Part shown: positions 16,337-26,313 of the stretch, piece by piece
Numbering within the stretch: the first letter of the stretch is position 1
Layout of the letters: each line of letters begins with the position of its first letter
From: Shewanella gelidimarina
GTDB taxonomy: Bacteria > Pseudomonadota > Gammaproteobacteria > Enterobacterales > Shewanellaceae
Direction of reading: 5' to 3'
Assembly (NCBI RefSeq): GCF_023283945.1
Contig: NZ_JAKIKW010000005.1
Span: 1 to 64,000 of the forward strand
DNA length: 64,000 bases
The notes under the pieces: model-generated
Told to the model about the DNA's origin: nothing
Database searches by the model: none
The model's input: the letters and a program-made list of their open reading frames with translations, nothing else
Translations under genes and position numbers: made by a program

Positions 16337-19300
16337 TTAAGCAGTACTGTTTCTTAGTTGTTGCAGCTGTTTTTTAATGGTTCCAGGGGACTGAGTTGAA
16401 CGGCAAAGCAGTTTATACATCGTCGGTATCACCACTAAGGTTACAAGCGTTGAGAACCCCATGCCGAAAAAGACCACCACTCCGACAGAGACTCGACTTT
16501 CAGCGCCTGCACCACTGGATAACAATAACGGCAAAGCCCCCGCTAACGTGGTAAAGGCGGTCATCATTATCGGTCGTAATCGTCGGCTAGCGCCGTCGAT
16601 AATGGCATCATCGAATGATGCTCCTTTGTCCCTTAATTGACTAATAAACTCGACGATAAGAATACCGTTTTTGGTTACCATACCAATCAACATGATGATG
16701 CCAATCTGGCTGTAAATATTAATGCTTTCTCCCATTAACCAAATACCTAACACAGCACCAAATAATCCCGTCGGCACCGTCAACATCACCACGAAAGGAT
16801 TAATAAAACTCTCAAACTGTGCCGCCATCACTAAATATGCGACTAACAGTGCTAATACAAAGATAATCAAGGTACTGCTTTGATTTTCGATAAAGACTTT
16901 CGAGTCGCCTGCGTAACTAAAGCTAATATTTTGCGGCAATACCGTTATGGCGACTTGTTCAAGACTGCTTAACGCTTCGCCTAGCGTTGCCCCTTCGGCT
17001 AAGTTAGCTCTCACCACAATAGATTTGCGCTTGCTGATGTGGGTCAGTTTTTGCGCCGAGGCGACTCGATTAACCTTGCAGAATGTGTCTACCGACACAA
17101 GATCACCCGAGGCGGTACGCATAAAAATAGTGGTTAAGTCACTGCTCGAGTTAAACTGCGCTTCATCACCTCGTACGAAAACATCGTACTCTTCACCGTT
17201 TTCTACATAGGTGGTTTCAGTCTTGCCACCTAACATGACATTGAGCGTATCAGACACTTCAGACACGCTGATTCCAAGTTCAGCAGCACGTCTACGGTCA
17301 ACTTTTACCACCATTTCGGGGGTTTTCTCTGAATAGTCGACTAAAGACCCCGTCATCAGTGGACTTTCATCCATCTTAGATTGCATCACTTTAGCCCACT
17401 TATTTAGCTCGCTGTAATCGCTACCGCTAAGGGCTATTTGCACAGGCTCTTTTGAACCGCCTTTAAAGCCTGGAAGTTTAGGTCTAATTCTGACGTCTGG
17501 GATGCCAGCCAGTTGCTGCTTCACTTTTTTCAAAATGGTTTGTGCATTTTCATCACGCAAATCCCAATCTTTCAATTGAAGAATGGCTAAACCATATTGG
17601 TCACCATTTTTACCGCCAGAGATCGGGGTTTGTATGCTTAAAGACTTCAGGCTGCCATCTTTCAACATCGCCATAAGCCGCGTTTCAACTTTTTGCATAT
17701 TCTCTGACATACGCGCAAAACTGGTCCCTTCCGCGCCATTAACCTTAACCATTATAACGCCTCGATCTTCTTGCGGCATAAGCTGAGAAGAAAGCTGAGT
17801 CACGACAAAGTAACTGCCCGCTAAACAAGCGATGATAATCGCCGGCGCAACAAAGCGGTGCTTAAGGCTCAGTAATAGCAGTTGTCGATAGCGAGTTTCG
17901 AGTGCCCCTAGTAAGCGTTCGACGTAGGTGTTAATGGCGTTGTGCTTCTGCTTTTTAGTGAGTAATTTGGCACCGAGTACTGGGGTCAATGTCAATGCGA
18001 TGAGCGTCGAAAACATCACCGAGACTGCTATCATCACCGAAAATTCGGTAAACAAACGCCCTATCATTCCATCCATCATCGCGATGGGCAGAAACACCAT
18101 CACCAGTACAAACGTGGTCGCCAGTACTGCAAAGCCCACTTCCCGGGTACCTTCAAAGGCCGCTAGCAGCGGTGGTTTTCCTTGTTGAATATGATGATAA
18201 ATATTCTCAACCACCACAATCGCATCATCAACCACCAGCCCAATCGCCAAGATGAGCGCCAGCAAGGTTAACAGATTGATGGTAAAGCCCAAGTAACTTG
18301 CGAAGATAAACGTTGCGATAAGAGAAACCGGTACTGTTACCGCGGGGATTAATGTTGCTCTTGCTTGACCAATAAAGAGATACAGCACCAAAATAACCAG
18401 GGCGCAGGTCATGAACAGGGTTTTATAGACCTCACTTATTGAGCGGTCGATAAAGACGGTGGCGTCATAATCCACCATCACTTGCGTGCCTTTGGGCAGA
18501 AACTGTTGGATTTTATCCACTTCAGCATGAATGCGGCTAGAGAGCTCGAGTGGATTTGCATCGGCCTGTGGAACAATCGCTAAACTGACACTGGAGACGC
18601 CATTACTCCTGTAACTTGAGTTTTCACTTTCAGCTTGTAGCTTAACCTCTGCCACTTGATTCAGATAAATGGCCACTCCCGTTGCCGATTTCCCAATCAC
18701 TAAATACCTAAAATCCCTTTCGGCATCGTAGCGCCGCTCTGTGCGCACTGGCATAACAATCGAATTGTTTCTTATCTCGCCAGCGGGACTCTCTAAGTTT
18801 TCAGCCCGTAACGCGCTAAGAATATCGGTAGTCGTGACTTTATGACCAGCCATTTTCTCAGAGTTAAGTTTTATAAACATCACTTTATATAAGCCACCAG
18901 CAACATCAACGGCACTTACGCCACTAATAATGTTGAATCTATCTTCAATGTTTTGGCTGACATAATCGGTAAGTTGAGTGCGATTCATCGCTGATGAACT
19001 CACATTAATATATAACGCTGGCTCCCCGGTGCCATCGTCTTTCGATACCGTTGGCTCATCGGCGTCATCGGGTAATGACCCTTTCGCTCTCGAAATAGCA
19101 TCTCGAATGTCACTGACGCTGTCATTAATATTAGCACCCGCTTCAAATTCGACAGTGATGCTGGATGCACCATTTTTACTGACCGAAGTGATGTCTTTAA
19201 CACCGCTAATCCCGGTTAACTGAGCCTCTATTTTAGCGGTCACTTGGCTTTCAACAATGACCGCTGATGCCCCTTTGTATTTAGTGCTTATCGTTGCTAT

Positions 19301-19429
19301 GGGACTCACCATATTGGGCATTTCAGTGACTGGCAGCTTTAAAAAAGCCACTATGCCAAAGAGTGTTAATAAAATACTTAACACTATTGCGATAACAGGA
19401 CGCTCTACACTGGTATCTGAAATCAACAT
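16337..19429 (-). CDS. RND efflux transporter permease (HAE-1 type)
   Basis: A 1030-residue inner-membrane proton-driven pump of the AcrB/MexB family. An N-terminal helix (PVIAIVLSILLTLFGIVAFLKLP) is followed by a large periplasmic loop. TM4 carries the paired aspartates of the proton relay (GLVVDDAIVVVENIYHH), a second periplasmic loop follows, and C-terminal TM helices run up to VVFFGMGFSTLVTLVVIPTMYKLL. Length is normal. The ATG overlaps the stop codon of the adaptor gene by one base (TAATG). No outer-membrane factor is next to it, so it presumably uses a shared TolC. Substrates cannot be read from the sequence. Confidence 0.9.
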   Translation of the reverse strand: MLISDTSVERPVIAIVLSILLTLFGIVAFLKLPVTEMPNMVSPIATISTKYKGASAVIVESQVTAKIEAQLTGISGVKDITSVSKNGASSITVEFEAGANINDSVSDIRDAISRAKGSLPDDADEPTVSKDDGTGEPALYINVSSSAMNRTQLTDYVSQNIEDRFNIISGVSAVDVAGGLYKVMFIKLNSEKMAGHKVTTTDILSALRAENLESPAGEIRNNSIVMPVRTERRYDAERDFRYLVIGKSATGVAIYLNQVAEVKLQAESENSSYRSNGVSSVSLAIVPQADANPLELSSRIHAEVDKIQQFLPKGTQVMVDYDATVFIDRSISEVYKTLFMTCALVILVLYLFIGQARATLIPAVTVPVSLIATFIFASYLGFTINLLTLLALILAIGLVVDDAIVVVENIYHHIQQGKPPLLAAFEGTREVGFAVLATTFVLVMVFLPIAMMDGMIGRLFTEFSVMIAVSVMFSTLIALTLTPVLGAKLLTKKQKHNAINTYVERLLGALETRYRQLLLLSLKHRFVAPAIIIACLAGSYFVVTQLSSQLMPQEDRGVIMVKVNGAEGTSFARMSENMQKVETRLMAMLKDGSLKSLSIQTPISGGKNGDQYGLAILQLKDWDLRDENAQTILKKVKQQLAGIPDVRIRPKLPGFKGGSKEPVQIALSGSDYSELNKWAKVMQSKMDESPLMTGSLVDYSEKTPEMVVKVDRRRAAELGISVSEVSDTLNVMLGGKTETTYVENGEEYDVFVRGDEAQFNSSSDLTTIFMRTASGDLVSVDTFCKVNRVASAQKLTHISKRKSIVVRANLAEGATLGEALSSLEQVAITVLPQNISFSYAGDSKVFIENQSSTLIIFVLALLVAYLVMAAQFESFINPFVVMLTVPTGLFGAVLGIWLMGESINIYSQIGIIMLIGMVTKNGILIVEFISQLRDKGASFDDAIIDGASRRLRPIMMTAFTTLAGALPLLLSSGAGAESRVSVGVVVFFGMGFSTLVTLVVIPTMYKLLCRSTQSPGTIKKQLQQLRNSTA

Positions 19430-20472
19430 TATTGGGCAGCCTCACGACTAAAAGCAGGCGCTTCTTTGACGACATCTTTATCACTAATATTCACCAGCCC
19501 CTCAATAACAATGCGTTGCCCAGATGCTAACCCTTCACTCACCACCACTTGCTCCGCTATCTGTTCCCCGAGTACCACTTCAGTTTGATGGGCTCGCCAG
19601 TTTTCATCGATAACATAGACAAATGTTTTCTCACCGGCATATTCAATTGCTTGCAATGGCACAACGGTATCACTCGATGCTGGGAATTTAAGCTTCGCAT
19701 GTGCCAACATGCCGGGTTTGAGTTTACGGTCCACATTGGTAATGCCGACGCGTATTTTTATATCAAGGCTTTGTGGTTGCACTCGAGAGTCAATGGCTGC
19801 TACTTTCCCTTCAAAAACATCCTCCCCCCAAGCACTGACTTTGGTGGTGATAGTTTGCCCTTTGGCCAGTTTTGAAATGTACTTTTCAGGAATATTCAAA
19901 TCAAGCTGCATTAACGCGGTATTGTCCAACGTCATAACCGGGGTATCTTTGATGAGCCTTTGCCCTTGAGTAATATTAACCAAACCCAAAACCCCTGATA
20001 TTGGCGCCAATATACGATGATAATCGTAATTCACTTTTGCGGCATTCATCCTTGCTTGAGCAATATCAACGCTTACCTGCTGACTTTCTCTAATCGTGGC
20101 ACTAACACCGCCTTTTGCACCAAGTTGTTTAAACTCTTTTAGCTTACGGCTTTCATCTTTAAGATAAGCCTGCGCTTCTTCTAATTCGGCTTTAGCTTGA
20201 CGATCAATCAATGTAAATAGCAGGTCTCCTTTTTGTACTTGCTGGCTATCGGTCACCTTTATCTCGGCAACACGGCCATCAACCTCTGAAGCGATAATTA
20301 CTGACTCTTTTGCCACCAGCGTACCCACAAGCTTTATAGGTGTACTCATGCTTTGAACTTCGACCAACGCGCTCGATACAAATATTGATTTATCTTTAGC
20401 CTTATCGACTTTGGCGCTATCACAACCTACAGCGAGCATTAACAATATTAAGGTTAACGATGCTTTTTTCAT
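19429..20472 (-). CDS. RND efflux periplasmic adaptor (membrane fusion protein)
   Basis: A protein of about 347 residues with a lipoprotein signal (MKKASLTLILLMLAVGC), anchored to the inner membrane. The lipoyl-like segment VIIASEVDGRVAEIKVTDSQQVQKGDLLFTLID, the coiled-coil hairpin (AKAELEEAQAYLKDESRKL) and the second lipoyl half APISGVLGLVNITQGQRL are followed by beta-barrel and membrane-proximal domains. This is the AcrA/MexA layout. The chosen ATG at 20472 gives a standard lipoprotein signal; an ATG at 20487 adds five residues. It is translationally coupled to the permease downstream. Confidence 0.88.
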   Translation of the reverse strand: MKKASLTLILLMLAVGCDSAKVDKAKDKSIFVSSALVEVQSMSTPIKLVGTLVAKESVIIASEVDGRVAEIKVTDSQQVQKGDLLFTLIDRQAKAELEEAQAYLKDESRKLKEFKQLGAKGGVSATIRESQQVSVDIAQARMNAAKVNYDYHRILAPISGVLGLVNITQGQRLIKDTPVMTLDNTALMQLDLNIPEKYISKLAKGQTITTKVSAWGEDVFEGKVAAIDSRVQPQSLDIKIRVGITNVDRKLKPGMLAHAKLKFPASSDTVVPLQAIEYAGEKTFVYVIDENWRAHQTEVVLGEQIAEQVVVSEGLASGQRIVIEGLVNISDKDVVKEAPAFSREAAQ

Positions 20473-21133
20473 AAAATTAAAATCCATGATAATGATGTTT
20501 TAAATGACCCGTCAGCAAAGGTCGACGCGAAAGTCTAAATAAGGTTTGTATTCATGTCTTGGCGTTTTACACTTCATTACACTCCTTTGTAAAACTTTTA
20601 GAATAGCTGACATTTATTTTTTAGTCTTTTCCACTAGGTAAACACAATTATCTCAATGCTCGATTAGTGGTTAAAAAGCAAGATTAAAACGTTCAATCTG
20701 ACAATTTCAACCCACTGATTCATCACTGGATCTCACCGCAAAATGCGCTTCAGCCGCGTTAACAGTCCGGCCATATCACCGTGGATAGAGAGCCTTGAAC
20801 TCGCTCAACCCGCTCATCTAGCAACATTTACGACGACTAAGTGTTAAGTAGTTAACAATAATGAACATTTGTTATATGCAAGCCTTCTTATTTACAGCCG
20901 TTGACCGGCCTTATTAAACAATATTATCAATAAGTTACATTAGTAAAGATAATTATAATCATCAGAATCTATATTCTGGTGAACTTTAGTTATCTATAAA
21001 TTAGTCGACCCATGCTGGAAAATATTAGCCGTAACTTTATCTCGATTCTATTTGAGTAGATGCCAGCACGAATAAGCAGGCAATACACAAATAGATGCAA
21101 CATCTCTATTGGTAATATAGTGGGATTGATTAA
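20473..21133. other. Divergent intergenic region (RND adaptor / decaheme cytochrome)
   Basis: About 660 bases without a supportable gene. The part from 20860 to 21060 is very AT-rich and presumably contains the cytochrome promoter. I see no clear FNR- or CRP-type palindrome. Confidence 0.4.
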
Positions 21134-23578
21134 ATGTCTAAAAAAATAAGAAAATATAATGTACTTGCGGCTCTTGTCGCCGCAGTCATTTTAGTGGGTT
21201 GTAATGATGGTAATGATGGTGCGCCAGGAGAAGATGGGCCACCTAGTAGTGGGAATACCGTATCTACTGCAGCAAGTTTAACCGTGACGATGTCACAACC
21301 AACCTTTGAAGCAGATAAACTGACTTTCACTTTTACAGCTGAAGACCAAAATGGCAGAGCACTGGTGGGTATAACAGATGCGCGTACCACACTCGCTAAG
21401 CTTGTCCCTGATGAAGACAGCTATACAACAGATTGGAGCAGTTATCTACGCAAGGCCACCGATATTGATAGCGCACAGTATCCTGATGTGAGTAATGTCA
21501 GTTTACCCTCTGCTGACAAAGGTGAATTGATTGACAATATGGATGGCAGTTATCAATACACCTTCGCAGCCAATGTACTGAGCACCACAGATCCAGTATC
21601 TGGTGAAGTCATTGCTTGGCAAGAAGCGCTAACGCATAGAATTGGTTTGGAAATCAGAAAGTCAGAGCATTATCCAGTGGCTAACACCACGTTTGACTGG
21701 GTACCTTTAGGCGGTGACGTTAGTCAGTCTCGGCAGATTGTTGCGATTGAAAGCTGTAATAATTGCCATACTGACCTCGCATTCCACGGTGGCAATAGAA
21801 TTGATACCGACAACTGCGTAACGTGCCACAACCCCGATGCAAACGACCCTATCAGCGGTGAAAGCTTAGACTTTAAAGTTATGGCGCATAAAATACACCA
21901 AGGTATTGATCTGCCGACGCTAGCTGAAGCGGGCAACAAGTACAGCGTGTTTACACGCAACGGTGACAAAGAAACCATTTTTGCTGAAAACGATGGTATC
22001 TGGGTACTGAATAACAAAGGCACCATTGACGGTGTTAACTACCCACAAGACATTCGTAACTGTACAGGCTGTCATGCAGATGATGCCGATGTCGTCATCA
22101 ATCCAGATCTTCAAGGTATTATTACCTCTGAAGGCGGCAACTGGAAGAGCATTCCAACTGTTGAAACCTGTTCATCTTGCCACGATAACATTGCGTTTAA
22201 CGAAGCGATGTTAACGGCGAAGCCAAACAGCGAGAAGCACATCATGTTCCCTGCTGAAAATGATAGCTGTTTATCTTGTCATGGCGAAGGCGCTGGGATG
22301 TCTGTGGAGAATGTTCATACTTTAGCGGCGCTAGGTAAGAAAGCCGCGGGGATTGATTATGGGGTGAAGTTTGAAGTCACACACCTAACCGCAAGTAGCG
22401 AAACCGCCTACGATGTGCATGTTCGCGTAACCAAAGACGGCAATGGTATATCACTCGACGATGCATTTTTACAGTATAAAAATAGCGTTCGTCTACTCAT
22501 GAACTGGGACAACGGAGCGGGCTTTGAAACTCACGTAGCTAAGCATACGCCAAACTCCTTTGAGTTAGACAAAAACCCGCTTTGCCAAGCAGGCGCAGCC
22601 ACTGGCGATATTATTTGCCAGTGGGATACTGCACTAGACTCGAATATTAACCAGGGTGAAGCACTCACTAGCGGCGATATTCTCACGACATTCATCTCTT
22701 CTGGAGTGTGTGTCGATAGTCGTAATGAATTGGTCAACTGTGAAGACAATAGAGCACTAGAGAAAATCTCGACGCCTTCTACCGTGATCAATAATTTCTT
22801 TGATGCGGCAACACTGGCCTACAATCCTGACTTTGAACTTAAGTTCGGCGCTAACTTTAACAAGTGTGACTCTTGTCATGAGCAAGTGATCCAACATGAT
22901 AGCCGTCGCTCAGACGACCCATCGCAATGTAAAGCTTGCCATAACGCTAACCGATTTACCCGTTCACCTGCAGATTCACCACGGACTGGCGGCTCTAGTG
23001 ATCTGAAGTTTGAAGTACACAAGATCCACTCAAACTTCCGTTTTGTTGATGCCGAGAATGACTTTGATATGGTAGGTCGTAATGAATTTTACTCTGCGCC
23101 TATCAGCGATTGTGCTCAGTGCCATGATGACGATCAAATTGATTTACCTCTCGCACAAAACAGCAGAGCATCAATTACTCGAGCGCCAACAACCTCTCTT
23201 AGTGATGGTAACAATCTAGTGCGTGATGGTGCGGTTTACACAAGCCCAATCGCCCTTGTATGTACATCTTGTCACCTAAGTGTTGGCCCTGGACTTATCG
23301 GTTCAGACGGTAAAGTGGTACTCGACGCTGACGGTAACACCCTGTTGACTCGCGATTTAAGTAGCAATGGTGCTGGTTATGATAACGGGGAATTCCCACA
23401 AGTACCGGTCACCATTACCCCGGCTGAACAGAGTATGTTAAACCACATGATCTTATCTGGCGGCGCTGTATTTGGGGCAACGTCAGCAGCGCAAGCAAGT
23501 GACACTGAGTCTTGCTCAACCTGTCACTCTATCGGTAGCGCATCAGGTGTTGATAAAGTGCACGCTCAAATGCACTAA
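21134..23578 (+). CDS. Outer-membrane decaheme c-type cytochrome (OmcA/MtrC family)
   Basis: An 814-residue lipoprotein (LVAAVILVGCNDGNDG, Cys at about residue 23) with exactly ten CxxCH haem motifs: CNNCH, CVTCH, CTGCH, CSSCH, CLSCH, CDSCH, CKACH, CAQCH, CTSCH and CSTCH, from about residue 207 to 794. The hemes fall in two groups of five around a beta-rich middle domain, the pattern of OmcA/MtrC-family cell-surface reductases that pass electrons to minerals, flavins or other extracellular acceptors. The N-terminal beta domain includes an AAGxDGxPG-like GNDGAPGEDGPP segment. At 814 residues it is longer than typical MtrC (about 670) or OmcA (about 735). No MtrA or MtrB partner lies beside it, so it must use a conduit encoded elsewhere. 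A strong terminator follows. Confidence 0.92.
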   Translation: MSKKIRKYNVLAALVAAVILVGCNDGNDGAPGEDGPPSSGNTVSTAASLTVTMSQPTFEADKLTFTFTAEDQNGRALVGITDARTTLAKLVPDEDSYTTDWSSYLRKATDIDSAQYPDVSNVSLPSADKGELIDNMDGSYQYTFAANVLSTTDPVSGEVIAWQEALTHRIGLEIRKSEHYPVANTTFDWVPLGGDVSQSRQIVAIESCNNCHTDLAFHGGNRIDTDNCVTCHNPDANDPISGESLDFKVMAHKIHQGIDLPTLAEAGNKYSVFTRNGDKETIFAENDGIWVLNNKGTIDGVNYPQDIRNCTGCHADDADVVINPDLQGIITSEGGNWKSIPTVETCSSCHDNIAFNEAMLTAKPNSEKHIMFPAENDSCLSCHGEGAGMSVENVHTLAALGKKAAGIDYGVKFEVTHLTASSETAYDVHVRVTKDGNGISLDDAFLQYKNSVRLLMNWDNGAGFETHVAKHTPNSFELDKNPLCQAGAATGDIICQWDTALDSNINQGEALTSGDILTTFISSGVCVDSRNELVNCEDNRALEKISTPSTVINNFFDAATLAYNPDFELKFGANFNKCDSCHEQVIQHDSRRSDDPSQCKACHNANRFTRSPADSPRTGGSSDLKFEVHKIHSNFRFVDAENDFDMVGRNEFYSAPISDCAQCHDDDQIDLPLAQNSRASITRAPTTSLSDGNNLVRDGAVYTSPIALVCTSCHLSVGPGLIGSDGKVVLDADGNTLLTRDLSSNGAGYDNGEFPQVPVTITPAEQSMLNHMILSGGAVFGATSAAQASDTESCSTCHSIGSASGVDKVHAQMH

Positions 23579-23671
23579 TCATCATCCAGTCCGATCTAGA
23601 GGATTAGGTCGCTAAGGCCGTAAAGCACAAAATCAGTACAACATGTTGCGGCAGAAAGTACTGATGGATAC

Positions 23672-23710
23672 AAAAAAGGCGAGCACTATCATTAGTGCTC
23701 GCCTTTTCTT
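23672..23710 (+). terminator. Rho-independent terminator
   Basis: An 11-bp perfect stem (AAGGCGAGCAC / GTGCTCGCCTT) with an eight-base loop, flanked by A- and T-runs on both sides. It ends the cytochrome transcript and may act on both strands. Confidence 0.85.
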
Positions 23711-23803
23711 ATCTGCTTTGTTCTCACTCTAGCGCTCAAGAACAAGCCCGCTATTATTGCTTCTAAATGCCAAGTGTCCCGCCTTTAAGTCGTCGCTAGA
23801 ACC

Positions 23804-24343
23804 CTAGTTAGCCAGAATATACTCAGTCGCGTCGACCAGTTTACGATCATTAGGATCGGAGATATTGGTCTTCCACACCACTTCGCCGAAGCGATTGATA
23901 AAGAAGGTGGTTGGCGTACCACTGACCCCATAATCTGCGGCGACCTTGTCGCCATTAACCAAGGTAGGAAATTGAATACCACGGGCCAATAGCGTCTCGG
24001 CCGGATTGGCACCGTCATCTTCGTTAAAGCTAATGGCTAACACTTGTAGATCGCTCTGCTGATTGTCATGCCTAATCTTCTCGAGTCCCGGTTGCAACTT
24101 TTTGCAGTAAGGGCACCATGTCGCCCAAAAATGCAGGATAAGCGGTTTGCCTTTATAATCGGCTAACGAATGTAGCTGGCCGCTGGCATCTTTAAGCGAA
24201 AAATCGGTTGCCATTGGCTTAACTTCTTCAGCTTGAACCGCTGCTGATAATACAAAGCCTGCCAACACCATACTGACCAACAGCAGGCTAATATTAGCAA
24301 GCTGGCTGAATCGCTGTGCTACGTTTTTAGTGATTAAATGCAT
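23804..24343 (-). CDS. TlpA-like thiol-disulfide oxidoreductase
   Basis: A 179-residue thioredoxin-fold protein. The N-terminal hydrophobic stretch (ISLLLVSMVLAGFVLSAAVQAEE) is a signal peptide or anchor, so it acts in the periplasm. The active site is WATWCPYCKKL (WCPYC near residue 76), and the cis-proline loop is GVSGTPTTFFINRFGEVV. These are marks of the TlpA/ResA/DsbE group, which reduce apocytochrome c cysteines or other substrates. Its position next to a ten-haem cytochrome is suggestive of a role in cytochrome maturation, but they are on opposite strands and the link is only inferred. AGAGG precedes the ATG. Confidence 0.85.
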   Translation of the reverse strand: MHLITKNVAQRFSQLANISLLLVSMVLAGFVLSAAVQAEEVKPMATDFSLKDASGQLHSLADYKGKPLILHFWATWCPYCKKLQPGLEKIRHDNQQSDLQVLAISFNEDDGANPAETLLARGIQFPTLVNGDKVAADYGVSGTPTTFFINRFGEVVWKTNISDPNDRKLVDATEYILAN

Positions 24344-24602
24344 ATAACCTCTTTAGCCCCTGCGTTAAAAATTACGTTAAATCCTACTTTGCCAATATGC
24401 CCATGTTAGACGCGACGCTGCTGATGGCTTTCAGTCAACTTATACATAGACCGAGCCACTGCCGTTAATCATTCAAGCTAACGCCCTTTTTGTACAATTT
24501 GTGATAAAAATCACTACAGTGTAGTAACAAAGTTGAAATTTATGGTGGCTTGTCAGTGTCTTTGTCTAAAGTTAACGTAAGACCATTGGCTGGAATGAAT
24601 AA

Positions 24603-25040
24603 ATGAAAGTATCTATCTCGGGCACCGAGACCATTAGCATTTTTCAACTCACTGCAGTGTTTAGTATGTTGTTTGCGCTGGTTGGTTTTAGCTATAACGT
24701 GTGGCGCATGGAGATCACCGAATACAATAACAACGTGCGCTCTGCCAGCTTCGAATTATTACTGCAGCTCTCTGAGCTTGAATCCATTATCTACGCGGCT
24801 CATTACGACCAAGATATCATTCAAGGCAGCCCCCGAAAAGGTTGGGTAAAAGTCAATTTAATCGCTGACTTGAGTGTGGTGACTGAACCTGAAATCCAAT
24901 CGGCAGCAGAGAGATTAAAAGCCAATTGGCAACTCAATTGGGAGAGTGTCGCCAGCGATGAAAACAGCGCTATGCAGGTCGTCGAAAAAATTGATGATAC
25001 CCGCCTCGAAGTGCGGCAATTACTGAGCACGTTAGAATGA
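24603..25040 (+). CDS. Membrane-anchored hypothetical protein
   Basis: A 145-residue protein with one N-terminal transmembrane helix (IFQLTAVFSMLFALVGFSYNVW, about residues 13-34). A soluble, mainly helical domain follows, probably periplasmic, with the segments ELLLQLSELESIIYAAHYDQDI and EIQSAAERLKANWQLNWES. No family is recognised. Its last 54 bases are repeated with 83% identity at 35036-35089, where only a fragment remains, so a paralogue once existed there. It stands alone. Confidence 0.65.
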   Translation: MKVSISGTETISIFQLTAVFSMLFALVGFSYNVWRMEITEYNNNVRSASFELLLQLSELESIIYAAHYDQDIIQGSPRKGWVKVNLIADLSVVTEPEIQSAAERLKANWQLNWESVASDENSAMQVVEKIDDTRLEVRQLLSTLE

Positions 25041-25251
25041 CATTGAGTACACCGCTAATAAGCCTATTCTTAGACTCTCCATTGAATACAGCCCAGTCAT
25101 TAGCTTGTCATCAGTGACGAAAAGGTCTGACGTAAGCCACACACGCGAGAGGTGCTGTCTCAGTGAACGTATAAACCCACTTATATCGATTAGGTATTTG
25201 CGACACGCCCTTATGGCTTAGTGGCTCTGAACACCCATTCGAATTCATTCG

Positions 25252-26181
25252 CTAATTGATATTTTGCAGACTCAGTAAAGCGGGAACGTCGGCTAGAAAA
25301 GTATTAACGGACTCTCTTTCACTTCGGCTGTCATAAATCGCGTAAATATCAGCTAAAATGATCTCTTTTAACGGAATAAAACACACATTGTGCCATTGAT
25401 GTTGACGATAACTTTGAGGAACAATCGACACCATAGTGCTCGTCGCCACAACAGCCATTAACGTCGTAGGCTCAATGACCTCCTGAGCCACCTTAGGGTA
25501 AAAACCACTGTCTAAAAGACGCTCAATAATCATATCGGTGGAGGCTGAGTTAGTACGCTTCATAAACACAAACTCTTCATTAATGAGATCATCCATACTG
25601 AGACTTTGTTTCATTTTCAATGGATGCTCATCCGACACCAAAACACACATTGGTTCTGCGTATAACAGCCTTTCACTCAACGGATAAATGTTACGGGTAT
25701 CTGCAAATCGGGCCAATCCGATATCGATACGATGCTCTATTAGCGCTTGCTTTTGCTTCTCCGGTGATAACTCAATAAAATTAAAGGTATATTGCGGATA
25801 ACTCTTTTTGAACTCTCTTAGAACGGTGCCGAAACCAGCCCAAAATATCGAACTCATTAAGCCTATATTAATCGTGTTATCTAACTCCCGCCCCGCCTTT
25901 GCCACCTTATTTATCGAATCACTAAACATATCGAATAATAGCGCACACTCCTGTTTCAATAACAAACCAACGTCAGTGAGCTGAACATGGCGGGTCGTAC
26001 GCTCAAACAAGGTCACATCAAGCACTGACTCTAACTCTTTAATTTGAGCACTCAAGGGCGATTTTGAAATATTAAGCTGTTCTGCAGCTTGCCCAAAATG
26101 CATACATTGAGACACAGCATAAAAATAACGAAGCATTTTCAATGTTATACGCCCATTTAGTACATTTTCATTAATATCCAT
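25252..26181 (-). CDS. LysR-type transcriptional regulator
   Basis: A 309-residue DNA-binding regulator. The N-terminal winged helix-turn-helix is LRYFYAVSQCMHFGQAAEQLNISKSPLSAQIKELESVLDVTLFERTTRHVQLT, followed by a periplasmic-binding-fold effector domain (INIGLMSSIFWAGFGTVLREFKKSYPQYTFNFIEL). It is divergent from the purine nucleoside phosphorylase gene, with 132 bases between the starts, the usual geometry for a LysR regulator and its target. By analogy with XapR of enterobacteria it may sense a nucleoside, but the effector is unproven. Confidence 0.88.
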   Translation of the reverse strand: MDINENVLNGRITLKMLRYFYAVSQCMHFGQAAEQLNISKSPLSAQIKELESVLDVTLFERTTRHVQLTDVGLLLKQECALLFDMFSDSINKVAKAGRELDNTINIGLMSSIFWAGFGTVLREFKKSYPQYTFNFIELSPEKQKQALIEHRIDIGLARFADTRNIYPLSERLLYAEPMCVLVSDEHPLKMKQSLSMDDLINEEFVFMKRTNSASTDMIIERLLDSGFYPKVAQEVIEPTTLMAVVATSTMVSIVPQSYRQHQWHNVCFIPLKEIILADIYAIYDSRSERESVNTFLADVPALLSLQNIN

Positions 26182-26313
26182 TATCCGCTCCTCAATGTTT
26201 GACCGTCTAGATTGTACGCCAAATCAGGATAATGGCATTGAATTTAGTGATTAATTCAGAATAAAGCTTGGGGTAAATTAACCCTAAGATCATTAATCAG
26301 CAAGGAACAAACC

